This document shows, in pieces, positions 1 to 12,357 of a DNA stretch of 64,000 nt (its first letter is position 1; every line of letters begins with the position of its first letter). Source of the DNA: Amblyornis subalaris (lineage: Eukaryota > Chordata > Aves > Passeriformes > Ptilonorhynchidae); contig JACAXG010000122.1 of NCBI GenBank assembly GCA_018881555.1, positions 2,229,254 to 2,293,253 on the forward strand, given 5' to 3'. The position numbers were made by a program, and so were the translations under genes. The notes beneath the pieces are model-generated. The model did no database searches. It saw nothing but the letters and a program-made list of their open reading frames with translations, and was not told where the DNA came from.

Positions 1-2771
1 AGTGACAAATGTTCTACTGTTCTCTGCTCCCATGCTGCATTTTACCCTTGGCATCCTCTATGATTCCTTAAGCTTCATTAAAAAAATTTAATAGGCATAC
101 ATTAGTTATATTAGGCAAAAAGAAAAATTTTCATGTGCTTTTAAGGAAAAAGCATATGCTGGGTTTTGTTTTAAAAAAGTATGCATTCTACGGAATAACT
201 GGTACGAAAACAGAAGGAAACATTCTGGAAAAATTACATGAAGCAATGTATTAGAAAAAAGTTCTTACTCAAAAAAAGCAACTTCATAAATACCTGAATT
301 GTGACTTTGTTTGTATTAAGCTCATTCATGAGCACAGCACAAAAAGAAAAATCTAGGAAAAGGATGTGTCTTCTTGAGACTTCTTGCTTTGAAGACACAG
401 AACAGTAAGACTAAAATGAAGTCACTGCAGAAAAACCCATGCATATTACCAGACATGGTTAGGATCTTGAATCAGTTAAGAAGCCTAAATGAAAGGTTCA
501 CAGTTTCTCACAAACTTAACCAGAAGTGCTAGGAAAATAGCTTCTCATTTGTTTTTTTTCTCTCTTCTTCTCTTGGGCCATATCAATATAATACGTAGAT
601 GGAAGAAAACTTCATCTCATTTTCTCTGCCCCACTTCCAATCCCTATCTTTGCAATACTGCCTTAGGAAAAGCTGGTAAGTGTAAGTCCAAAAACGACAG
701 GAGAGATCTTCTGCCTGTCCTTGAAGTGCACTGCTGATCTCTTCTGACTGTCCAAGTGTTTTCATCCACTCTTTTTCAAGATGAAGCTGACAGTGGCATG
801 AAACAAATGGCTGACTCTTTTCCTTTATCCTTACTTTCCTCCTTGTTCATTTTACAATTTCTGTCTGCGTTAGACCACACACTTTGATGACAGTGTGTCA
901 GCTTCAAGGAAAACAGCACTTGGAACTGCAAAGGAAGCAGAAGTGAGGGACTGAAGCACAGCACCACTTCCCAGTGAATGGGGTGGGAGACAGGAACGGT
1001 CTAAATACTTATGTCTCAGAAGAACATTCACAAGGATGGACTGATCTATGTTCCTCAAAATGTCTCCGTTGCTTTGAAGGTCCTTTCAACAAGGCACAGG
1101 TAATCAAGGAGTGTCTGAAAATTCCATGCTGGTATTTAAGCATTTTCAGTAAGTGATTTTATTATTTCTTCTTGTGGACTTATATTCAAATACTTTACCT
1201 GGAGGGAGGGGAACTACCTTTTAACACACTTAAATCTTGCCTAACAAGGGGCACATCCTCCTCTCCTGACCAGGAGCTCAGCTGCTACTTGTACTAGCTG
1301 ATATGCAGATGCTTGTGAATAACTCCTTCTTGTAGGGTAATAAGATAAGGGAAGCATTTGCTCCCTGATTTTCTGTGCCATTATTTTCAAGAGAAAAGTG
1401 CTTTTGTAAATCTGTAAATGAATCAGAGTCTTGAAATGCAAAAAGGTGTGCTCTGTGCTGAGAACAAAGGCTGAAATGAAAGGCTGGCTGTGATCTGGCT
1501 GCCTTGTCTGAAAATTTCTCTGGAGAAGGCCATCCTGGATGAATTAAAAGCCTGATAATTTGGTTTGATACTTCAGCATGAGGCTTTTTTTGCGCTCTCA
1601 TTTAGCTTCTTCCAGAGTTACATAAACTACAGTAAAACAACAACAAGAAGAACAAAACCACAGACAATGAGAAGAAAGCTAAAGATGCTCACAGAAGAAA
1701 TTCCAAAGGATTAAAAGGTTGCATCAAGCCATCTAGAGAACCTTCCACCTCTTCATTGCTTGAGATTTCTGACAGCAATTGGAAGTATTTTTACAGTTTG
1801 TAATACTTCAATGTCTAATTGGCAGCATTGTTCTTGCCCGTCTGATCTTCACAAGATATGGGAAGATGAGCTAAAAATTATACTCTGAATATGGCAAACC
1901 TACGTTTAACCCGGTGCTACCCAGCTGCAGCTAACTTCTTTTTGAATGGAGCACTGCCAGCAAGTTGGCCTCTTCACAGAGCTCTCCAGTGCACCTGTAG
2001 TCTATGCCAGCACATGTCTTTCAGGAAAAGGCATCCAGAAGAGACCCAGTGTACCATTCCCAATCTGCAAAAAGGACTGCTCCCACCGGCCCATCACCTG
2101 AATTTGCTTGACAGAGATTAAGTATAAATAGCTTGATGTCTCTCGCACTGCTTAAGCTATTATCTTACCATGAATCTCAGTTGTTCCTTTCGTGTCCTCT
2201 AGACCCTGTTTTCACTTTAACTATTTTATGCTGCTTCTCACACATTGAACAATTCTACAGTGAAATACTGTAGCCAAAATCCTCTTCACTTTAAAAGCTC
2301 CTGTAAATTTCCAACAATTCCTGCTATAATAGTTCCTCATTCCACCAAAGCAATGAGCAACCAAAACCCACTTCTACAAAAGCCATTTGACGCAAAGATA
2401 CATGTCCAGTGTTTCTGCCTCTGCTGTGTAACCTTTAGTGTTGGTAAACACATGGCATGGTTTTAACACATATTCTCCAGTACTCTGCGTGGGACGCAAC
2501 TGCAATGTACCTATGTACTATGCAAACACGCAAAATATAACTTTTAGCCTCAGCTGGCCCTGAACCCTCCTCACCAGCGCAGCCCAGCCCTTCACACAGT
2601 GCACTTTGGCATGGAAAAGAAATACACATTTACTCCTACAACAAAGGACATACAAATTTTGGTGATGTGGCAGTTACGTGGCAGGATGTGATCCTCTTGT
2701 GATCAATAAACACTAAGCTGCACATCTTAATTAGCCTGTCTTTCCTGACACATTTTGGACACTTATCTGGG

Positions 2772-2809
2772 CACGTGAAAGGCACCAGAAGCATCTTCTA
2801 TTACGTAAC
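2772..2809. promoter_or_regulatory. Canonical E-box plus D-box pair (candidate site cluster)
   Basis: A palindromic E-box CACGTG at 2772-2777 is followed 22 bases later by ATTACGTAAC at 2800-2809. The second site fits the PAR-bZIP/E4BP4 D-box consensus RTTAYGTAAY exactly. In vertebrates, E-boxes bind CLOCK:BMAL1 or USF/MYC-type bHLH factors, and D-boxes bind DBP, TEF, HLF and NFIL3. The two motifs are read directly from the sequence; any joint function is inference. There is no neighbouring promoter to anchor it. Confidence 0.25.
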
Positions 2810-4849
2810 GTGACAGACTGAAGGGGTAGACATGCCTACAGGAGGGATGGGATCCTTTCATTTTGTTTTGACCAGTGTGCCTTGAAATGTGTGACAGGGA
2901 AAGGGGCTGTGGTCCCACTGGATGAAAGCATGAAAACTGCTGCAGTCATTCCCCACTTGAAGGCAGTGGGGGTGGGTGCCTCCAAAGGAGACATCACAAA
3001 CCACTCTTGCTTAAACCACCCATGCTTAATGGCGCAGTCTTGACCATTCTCCCAGGAGAACCAGAAACATTCAAGCCCTCCCTACCCAATCCACTTGACC
3101 TGCTGTGAACCTCATCTTTTGCAGAGAGGGTCATCCATAGGTTGTACAGACTACACTAGCAGCTGTTGTAACTGATGGCATTTAGTCAACCCTGAATTCA
3201 TAAAGGATTATGGGCCCTTTCAAAATTGTTCCATTCCCCTGGAAGCAGGCACCAGGAAAGAACTGCACTTGGTCTGCCATGAACAGGTGTCGTATTTGTT
3301 GAAAACAACTCAAAGGCAAAAGATCCATTAATAGTCTTGCACAAATCCAACAGTTTGCTCTGATGGACTTATAAAACCCTTCTGAAAAAGAAAATAATAA
3401 AGCAACCCAAGCCCACAGGCAGTTAAGCCCTGCCTAAGGAGACACTTCTATGGCTGCAGTTTTCGAGTGATGTAAGAATACGAGAACACTGAACAATATG
3501 ATGCACTTTAAAATTCATAGGTGTAAATCTAGTGTAATAATCAGGTCATAAATCCTGGGGGCACACAGACAGCAACTAAGAAAACATGTTCCACGTGAAA
3601 AGTCCAAACTTACCTAGTGCAACTAAGTGCAGGAGGTTTTGTTTTTAAGGTCACTGCAGTGAGAAGTTATCCATTATATTTAAATATAGCCTGTATGTTC
3701 CTAACCAGAAATAAAATCTTCTGTAAGACATATGCTTTAAGCATACCTTAAATTAGAGGAATCTTCCTGTGCATCAGGCCTACTTCATGAACACCCAGAA
3801 ATCAACTGTGTGTAAATGTCAGTGGTCTCCTGTATGGCCAAGTTTAGACCTCCAAACCTGAAGTATGTTAATAGAACCTGAGAATGTTACATGCAAAAGC
3901 AGAATATAACCCAGAAGGTGTAAAGGTAATTTTATGGAATAAAATCAGGTTTATAATATTAAACATATGCAATCACATGATTAATGGAAAACCTGAAGGC
4001 AAAAGATTTTGTCTTGACCTATTTATGTTCTCAAACATGTTTCAAGAAGTGTTTCTGGCTGTATCTTTAAGTAAATTTAGAGATCTCAGGCATCGGCCAT
4101 AGCTCTGCGTCTCGTATTTCAAAGAGCAATACAAAATGTGTATGAAAGGATGTGCTGGAAGTACCCCAACAGCAATTCCCAGCTCTAAGTGGTGCATAAT
4201 GCCGTACTTTGACAAAGCTTTCCCCCTGAATTGAATAAGACAGAGATAATGAGCAGGAGTTATCTTGGATGTTTGTCACATTGCCTAACACAATGATAAC
4301 ATTTTGCTTCTGAATTCTGCTCCATAAGCACATCAAAAATCTCCAGTGCATGTTCACCATTTGCCCTACGTAACAAGTTGCCCTCAGTTCATACATCCTT
4401 CAATCAAGAGCATGGTGTGATTTTATCTGTTTGAGGGACATTTACAAAAAGAGGACAAATTAGTATTTCTCTAAAAGAATACAAAGAAGGTTAGAAATAC
4501 TTCATGCACACAAGTGCATGAAGAGTTCAAGTCTGCTTTCATTTCAGCCTGTGGTCAATGGCTTTGCAGCATTTTTCCCTATTCCAGTTTTACAGTTATG
4601 ACTCCCTCATGAGTGTCCCCATGTTGTCCTGAAGACCCTTAAAAGAGCTGAAGGGCAGATACAGATTAGTTATCTCGGGGCCCTTGGGTACATATTAGAT
4701 GCCAAACCCATCTCTTCTGCCACAAAAAGGCTGTGCATCACTTTTCTTGGGATCTCCACTGCATGGGGGGGTTCTGTGGAACTGGAGTGGGAATGACCAT
4801 GCTGTGTTCCACTCTCTGCAAACACTGACAAACACCAGCAAGCTCATAT

Positions 4850-5090
4850 AGTCTGCCTGCAATTAATTGGTTAGCCACATTGGTCAGTGACTTTCCTTGC
4901 TCAGGTCAGATTCTGCAGAAGATGACGTTGGATTAATTACAGCAATACATAATTACAACAGCATTCCAAGATGGCCTAAAGTAAACTTTTCCTGCTTCAG
5001 TGTCTCTTCTCCGTCTGTGAGTCTCTGTAAATAACAACCAAGCCATTAACCACAGAAGATAGAGGCTGATAAAAAACCCTCAGTAACACA
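4850..5090. promoter_or_regulatory. Candidate conserved noncoding element (homeodomain-site cluster)
   Basis: This block packs several homeodomain-type cores into about 100 bases. They are CAATTAATTGG at 4860-4870, ATTAATTAC at 4932-4940 and ATAATTAC near 4949-4956. A TEAD-like CATTCCA at 4962-4968 runs into a YY1-like AAGATGGC at 4968-4975. It is non-repetitive and complex, unlike flanking AT-rich sequence. Such composition is typical of developmental enhancers conserved among amniotes, but conservation cannot be seen from one sequence. Chance clustering in AT-rich DNA is the main alternative. Confidence 0.22.
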
Positions 5091-7512
5091 CGAAGAGATT
5101 TCCCTCTGTGCAAGTTTCTAAACGTACCAAGATGCAAGTCCTTCTTGCTTGATCAGTAAGAAATCAGGTTTGCAGGTAAGACTGCAGGAAAATGAGGCAT
5201 GACTCAGCAATGACAGATTTTCTCCTTCCATTAATTCTGTTTATTTATGTTTTTTAAGCACTGTCTGGCACTTTGGTGAAGAAGGTATAGGGAATTTAGA
5301 TTAGTAAGGCCACTAACAGCACAAGGAATTGTCAAAGTAGTGATAGATATAAAATCCCCTCAACCTTACTATTCTCCAAGCTACAAAAGACATCTAGTTA
5401 ATGAAGTTTTTAATTTTGATTCGCTATTGAATGAAAATTGGGATACACTAAAGAAGATCTTTGGCAAAGACTCATGGATGAGATTTTAGTTTTTAAAATT
5501 CAAAACTTAAGTATCTCTCATCTTTCTTCCTCCCTAACCAAGCTTCTGAAATTGATGAGGTTCAGACAGACTTAGTTTTACTTACTTCACTGACAAAGTA
5601 ATTTACAAATATTTGAGATTTCTGATTGGCATGCTGCTATACAAGAAAATCAGACTGTGAATCACTGTACTTCTTAACTTTCCCAGAGTCCAAGTAAAAA
5701 TGGCACCTAAGTATTTCTTGAGTTATTTAATCTGTAGCTAGTAAAATAACAGTGTTCCAGAAATCAGGTTGTTTTCAAGTCCTAACTTTATTAAAAACAA
5801 ACAAACAAAAAAAAAAAATATGGCAAGCTGTGCAGGAAGAGAGCAAACTGTTTTGTGTTTTCACAATACAAAACACATTTCTTTGAGCTTCACAAAAACA
5901 TAATATAATTTCCTTTGATACGTTTTATCTTGCTTTTTCCCATATATGTAAGTTGATTTTTTCTCTTTTATCTAATAAAACAATTTTTTTTTAAGCTTAG
6001 AATAGTCCTTTTTCTGGGAAGTGGAGCTGAACAATGTACACAAGTCGTATACAGCACCATAAAAGTACATGGTAGTAACAACAAAATAGCCGGAGAAAGA
6101 ACAGGTGATATTGTGGTCACCACGGAGTTGATGAGGTATCTGCCATTAACTGATGATTAATTAGGGTGAGGGCTTTGCCTAGTGTTTCTGCAGGTCTTGG
6201 GGGTTGTGCAGCAGGGCACAGATGCAAGAGCCAGTAAGCAGGGAAGATGGGTAGGTTCCTACAGCTCTAGACTCACCTGTTTCTTGCCTCTCTTCCTCTT
6301 CAAAATGAAGTGATGATATTTTTAGTGGGGGAAGGGAGGAAAAAATCCCCCAACACGGTATTTCAAAACCTGCTTTCTAAGCACTCAGTCCTGAAGTTCA
6401 CTCTCTCAGCTTCATACAAACAGATATGTAAGTCCAGGGGACAGGAATGAGAGGCTCAGGCTTGACACAGGTTTACCTTTAGTCTGGGACTGAGAAGATA
6501 CCCCAGCATTCAAGTTCTCCTAAAGAGCAAAGATCATCAGCTTTAATTTTAGTTTCTTCCTTCATCAGTGGCTATAGCTACAGTCCTCATTATATTTAGT
6601 TGCCTTTATCTTCCCTCATAAAAGGCACATCAATATGCAGAAGGGCCTCTCTTAATCTCAGACATTTTTAGAGCAGAATTGTGCTATCATTGTGCCTTGC
6701 TGATAATCCTCAAATCTATTTTCTTGCAGCACTGTTAATGCAACAGCATCCTATTTGTATGAGGGAAGTTTGCAACAAAAGCAAGATCTACCCTCTGGGA
6801 TTCACATGTTCTCACTTTAATTAAAAAGAAATCCCATTAAAATTTACCATTGCCACAAGTGAATCAAATTAATTTTAAAAAATTGGAAGATGGGAACAGA
6901 ACTGGTTTTCATGAGGTAACAATTGCAGCTTAAATCTGTATACTTTTAGTAGCATAAATTAAAACTTAGGACTTAGAAGTATTTTCCTTGGTTCTCAGGA
7001 AATCCACTGAAGTGGCATAACCTTGAGTAATGCTACGGCCACTAAATCTACCTCAGGGAAAGGAATCTTGCTTATTTTTAGGCTCAGTTCACTCAAAACT
7101 GCACACATGCTAATAATGGTCATAAAATTTTTACTTCAGGTGCAGAAACTGTTTAAATATTTACTTCCTTAAAAAAAACCCCAAACCCCAAACACAACAA
7201 CAAACCCAAAAGCAGAATGAAATGGCTCTACTTACAAATGAAATCACATTTGGGACATCTTTGTTTTAAAGCTTCCAATAACTGAGGCAGGATGTGTTTG
7301 CTTTCCATTTTCTGCTATTAAGGAATATGGGTCTGACCTACTCCTGCAGATGAACTTTGCAAGGGTGTAGGGTTGAACTAGGTAAATGATGGCAGACGAT
7401 TAGACACAGATTAAGTTCTCGATGGCTTTGCTGATTGCTCAGTCTTTGCTTCACCTGTGGCTGAAGAGCCAAAGAGATTGCGGAGAGAGGGAGAACAAAA
7501 GGACAGACGGAC

Positions 7513-7572
7513 GGCCAAGCCCTGCTTTGGATGGCCAGGCCCTCCTTCGGCTGGCCAGGCCCTGCTTCGGCT
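7513..7572 (+). repeat. 20-bp minisatellite, three units
   Basis: Three head-to-tail 20-bp units occupy 7513-7532, 7533-7552 and 7553-7572. The third reads GGCCAGGCCCTGCTTCGGCT. The second differs from it at one position, and the first differs at four. The array is GC-rich and CpG-containing in otherwise AT-leaning DNA. The same bases lie in short open frames on both strands, but the repeat explains the open reading and no protein is supported. Confidence 0.85.
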
Positions 7573-10500
7573 GGTAATCGCAGGAGGCCGGGAAGGAGAA
7601 TATTGCACAAGCAACACAACAGCAGTTTTAGAGGAGCATCCAACAGTCCCATCGGGGTGTAAACCTCTCCACTACCTGAGGCAAGGGTGTGAACTATTCC
7701 AGTAAGCGAAATGGAGAACTCAGCCGTGTCCCTGAGGAGGAAGGCTCACTTGGTGTTCAGCCCACTCCAGTCCATACCCAGGTGAGATGAGGGAGAAGAC
7801 TCGCACGGTTCCCAGGCAGCACAGCCCTGAGGAACCCTCAGAGCGTGAGGTCATGATAGGCTGGGAAGAGGCTGTCTCTCAGGTCTGAGGGCAAACTCAC
7901 ACTGATGTGGGCATGTCTGTGCAGAGTTTCAACCCCTCGGCCACTGGTTCCTTGCTTGTTCCATCAGCTGTGATGCTGGTTATCCCATGACAGCCTCGGT
8001 GAAGGACAGGATACTAACTTAATTGAGCAATGACTTGACAGCCATGTCTTCAGTGCAGAACACAGTATTAAATTAATTAAGCAACAAATTAATAAACTAT
8101 ATGAAAGCTCTGACAACGGTCCAAACTTCGTTGTATTATCAAGCAGCTGAATAAGCTTCCCCCTAACTTTCACCATGGGGGAGAGAAGACATAGCAGGGG
8201 TGGAGCCTGTGGGAATAACCTCTTCTTTTGTATGCGTGGCTGTTTGGAGTGGGAAGATGCTGTTTGCCCCACGGCAAGATGAAAGCCTCTGGTTGTGGTT
8301 TTTGACTCGGTTCTGGATTTTCCCAGCCCAAATGTCAATCCTATTTATCTTTCTACACCCCTTTTGAAACTCTTACATACCATGACCACGGTTTCATCTC
8401 TCCCCACACTGCTCATGTAGCCAAATTATTGACAACTAACACTACTTCCAAAGTTTGTTGGTCTCTTCCAGTGAGGAAAAAGGCAACATGGGAGCACTCC
8501 CACTGCCTTAACCTAATCATGCCTCCTGCAGCTGTTAGGCTTCCTCCCAGACACTCCTCCCTGGATGGTGGCCTACATTCAGTTATCTGTTGTGGCCACT
8601 GCCATTGTCAGCTCTGCCTCTCATATATGCTTTTTGTGCTGGACTTCCCTGCAAGCAGAGCAGATGACTTCCAGAGTGAACCTGACACCATCTCTAGAAA
8701 CATGAGCACAAAAAAAGGAGTTAAAAAACCCCACACCATGCAGTATTCGGGAACATAGAAAAAAGCCTGGGAGGAGAGGGTGCCATCTCCAATTTTCGGA
8801 GGATGGAAAACTTCCTTCACCTCTTTCTTTCAAAACCTATGCAAAGTATTGTTCCTTAACATACCACTGAAAATGAGAAAATGCTGGCAGTAAGCCTTGG
8901 TACAGAAGCAGCAGGCTGCAGACCTCTCACTCAGCCTCTCCCACTCCTCTCCATGCACTCTGAAACCTCACACATTTTAGGAAAACTCCCAGCCACTGGA
9001 AAAAGACACCATTAAATATGAACCACCTGCTCTCACCTTCCTTGGCATTTCTGGTTTTACATTCTTATTCCTGAACTTATTCATGGTCAAAACCATGAGG
9101 TAAAACAGACTTGTGTGTGCCTCCCTTATAAAGAGGATAAAAACCAAAATTCTGCAGAACAGTGGTTTTCCAGGTGGATGATTACTGTTGCAGCTGCATT
9201 CATGACAAAATATGATGTTTCTGCTAGATCTGCTCCTCTCAGTGCCTTCGTGACAAAGCTGCTGCTCGAATTTGGGTGATAGGGCTAGATGCCGGCTGGG
9301 GTCATGGCAGCACACCAGCAGCAAAATTTAACACTAATTAATCTTCATTATAAATGGCAAAGAATCCTCTCTGCTCCACAAGACCCAGAGAGTGCTTCAA
9401 GGGAGAAGCAGCATGCTTGTAAACTTACAAAATTTGACAAAGCAACAGAAAGGATTCCGTTTGGTTCTCAGAGCAGTGTCTCCATTTATAGTACACCATG
9501 GGTCTTTCCTTTCTGACCTTGTATAAAGGCAGCATTAGGGAGGGAGAGAGCAAAGAAGAGGGGGTCTGCCCATGCTTGCCAGAAGGCACAATCAGAGTAC
9601 TATGAACAACAAATGAAACATGTTACTATCAGTCATTAACAGATTAGGAGATGTATACGATAGTTTTTGTAGAGAATGGATTATGGACCATCTGTCGATC
9701 CATTTCACCCTGGGAAGCATATGTGAGCATTTCTGATGGGTGTAAAGCTGGACAGTGTGCACAGGCTGCAGTCCTTGACTGCCTTTCTCTGCATGGACAC
9801 ACAGCTCATCTGGGGTGTGTGACATTCCCTCCCATCTTGTGCAAGTCATTTTTCATTGCTATCAGCTATCTCTTGGCTGTCTGAAGTGACAAAAGCTGCT
9901 TGTGGAAGAAAGTGTGAGCCTCAATGCCAAGGATTAAAATTGGGCACTGCTGGACCTGAAGGGAAAGCTTTCAGTGTGCACAGAAGCCTAAAGAAGAATG
10001 ACCTCAACCAAGATGTTATTTTCTGCCTTCTGCAGATGAAGAACCAACAACAGCAAAGCACGTTTTGTGAAGAGCTAACAACTCATTGCTCTCTCTCAAA
10101 ATGGATTTGAACAAGAACATACTTCTGGTCTGCTAATGCCTTCCTCCTAAACCTTCTCTTCCCTTCTGTCACCCAGTCGTTCGTTTCTACACCTACACTG
10201 GTGTTTCAGTGATGCTCTAGTTTAAGCCGTGTTTATAGCTGTTAATTCAGACCCAAAGACCTCAGGCAGCTTGCCAGTCGTGCTAAGTAGCTGGCTGAGC
10301 AAGGAGTATATTAGCTTTACAGCAGCACTGACAGATTCGATTTATATCAACAACAAAAATGCTGCCACATGAAGCTGTAGGGCACATATGAAGAAATCAG
10401 TGTAGAAATGAGCAACAAAAGATAATTCCCTCATTAGAAAGATTCCAAGTTAGTGGTGACCAAGTCAAATTGAGGTTTTATTACATATGGATTCTGACCA

Positions 10501-11819
10501 CGATATTCTTTACCAACTGAACTAGGAAGAACAATTTGAAATTCAAGTGAACACAAACTCAGATCTGATTTCAAGGAGAATTTCCATCTGGAAAAACAGT
10601 GAAGAACTGCTGACAAATAATGGAGGTATCGAGGGCTAGTAGGATTCCCAGCTGGAAAATGTGTGTATGACAACGGTGAAATTTCCAAACAGCCGAGGAT
10701 TAAATCTAATAGGATTTGAAGTTGCAGATAAAAAGCCTTAAGTTTCAAAGCAAGTGAAACTATTTGAACAGAATCCTCTCCATCACTGCCTTATTCCCCT
10801 CACCAAGCTAACTGCCAAAGTAACACGTTTACAATCCCTTACTGATTCAAACTTGTGTTGTTCACTGCTGTGCCCCAGGGATTTTCAATCACTTGTGCAG
10901 CGCTGTCCCACATATTTTCCATTTAGTTTCTGTTGACAGATGTCAACCTTTAAGATTTTTTTTCCCCTGCATATTCAATAGTGTCCCAGTTATGCATCAC
11001 CAGGGAAATTTCAAAAATTTTCCAGTGAGTTGTCTTAATTGACTAAAAAATATAAGGGTCATATGACACAACATTTTCTCCTGGCTTTAGATTCTTCCTA
11101 TAAACTCAGTCAGCCTTATTTTTGATCTAGAGCACCAGCAGATTGATGAAAAGCAGAGTGGCCCTAATTGGATTTTAGACCACCCTCCTGCCCCACACAT
11201 TTCAGCTTCTTATCTTAAATCAGTCATGCCATCTTTAGGGAAATGGCAATTAAATCTACCTGAAATCAACAGGAAACTTCTTGTTGGCTTCACTGCTCCT
11301 GCACAGCCTTCGCTGCCTGTCACGACTGTCGGGAACCTTTCCTGAGTATGACACACCATGGACACAGTTAGTTAGGCAACTCTTCTTTAGTATGAAACAG
11401 GCTTTAAAGAATACGTTGGAATGGGTATTAAATCAAAGAAATGATAAATGCTGATAACCTGAAGTTTGGCATATACAACCTTTTCCAATTACACGAGTCT
11501 TCTGAAGACCTAGCAAAATGGTGTACCATGCATACATGCCTTCAAAATACTCATCTGCATCCCCCCCAGTTAAAAAGAACCATTGGTACTCAGCAGCAGG
11601 CACTAAAATATTAATTGATTTGTACACAGCTGTATGAAGAGAGTTGCATTGACATGGAGACCACTCTATAAATCTGCTTCATGTGGTCAGATAACGAGTC
11701 CCTCTCCATCTACAGGGACCCCTTGCAAATTGCTCTGGCTAAATGTTCCCTGAGCCTGATTCAGCCTCAAAATCCCCTTGCTTCAGTATTTAGTATATTT
11801 TAGTTGAACTGTTGATACA
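7573..11819. other. Gene-free noncoding stretch
   Basis: Nothing that can be called a gene or transposon is visible. Open frames reach only about 124 codons and show no domain. The local GC level is slightly raised around 7450-8340 compared with what follows. Sequence from about 10100 to 11800 is ordinary AT-leaning, single-copy-looking DNA. Confidence 0.65.
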
Positions 11820-12357
11820 TGCTGTGCTGGTTTCAGCTGGGGTAGAATTAACTTTCTTCACAGTGGCTGGTATGGAGCTGTATTTTGGACTTGTGCTGAA
11901 CACAGGGTTGATAATATAGAGATGGTTTTGTTATTGCTGAGCAGGGCTTGCACAGAGCCAAGGCCTTTTCTGCTTTTCGTATTTCCACACTGGCAAGGAA
12001 GTTGGGGGTGCATGGGAGGTTGGGACTAGACACAGCTGGGACAGGTGACCCAAACTGACCAAAGGGATATCCCAGACCATGTGACATCATTCTCAGTACA
12101 TACAACTGGGGTAAAGAAGGAGGAAGGGGGGAATGTTTGGAGTGATGGTGTTTGTCTTCCCAAGTAAGCATTACTCGTGATGGGACCCTGCTCTCCTGGA
12201 GATGGCTGAACACCTGCCTGCCCATGCGAAGCAGTGAATTAATTCCTTGTTTTGCTTTGTGTGTGTGTGGCTTTTGCTTTCTTTACTAAATTGTTTTGAC
12301 CTCAGCCCATGAGTTTCCCAGCTCATACCCTTTCAATTCTCTCCCCAGCCCCACTGG
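11820..12357 (+). mobile_element. Solo LTR of an avian endogenous retrovirus (ERVL-like), 3' end truncated
   Basis: This 538-bp block begins with TGCTGTGCTGGTTTCAGCTG and closely resembles a high-copy avian LTR family, recognised from memory as ERVL-type in songbirds and other Neoaves. Sequence order is that of an LTR read on the plus strand. An upstream U3 region has a degraded TATA-like position near 12099-12105. An R/U5-like stretch follows with a degraded polyadenylation signal (ACTAAA, about 12285-12290). The terminal part, about 60-70 bases to the expected CA end, appears to be missing after 12357. No gag, pol or env is present on either side, so it is a solo LTR formed by LTR-LTR recombination or a truncated remnant. 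A minus-strand open frame of 125 codons inside it has no coding meaning. Family name is an inference; the LTR call itself is firm. Confidence 0.85.

Larger units (their letters stand above)
1..7512. other. Gene-free, AT-leaning noncoding stretch
   Basis: No supportable gene is seen on either strand. The longest open frames are about 110 codons, lack recognisable domains and overlap one another on both strands, as expected by chance. The sequence is AT-leaning, CpG-poor and without an obvious recent transposon. It includes an A-rich tract near 5790-5820 with an AAAC-type repeat. Two subregions stand out: a CACGTG and ATTACGTAAC pair at 2772-2809, and a homeodomain-site-rich block at about 4850-5090. 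The stretch could be intron or intergenic DNA; nothing here decides between them. Confidence 0.7.

Noticed and set aside
7338..7652. Minus-strand frame with a hydrophobic, signal-like N-terminus
   Set aside because: The middle is translated minisatellite; no family resemblance and no gene context.
11848..12225. 125-codon minus-strand frame
   Set aside because: Lies wholly inside the solo LTR, antisense to it.
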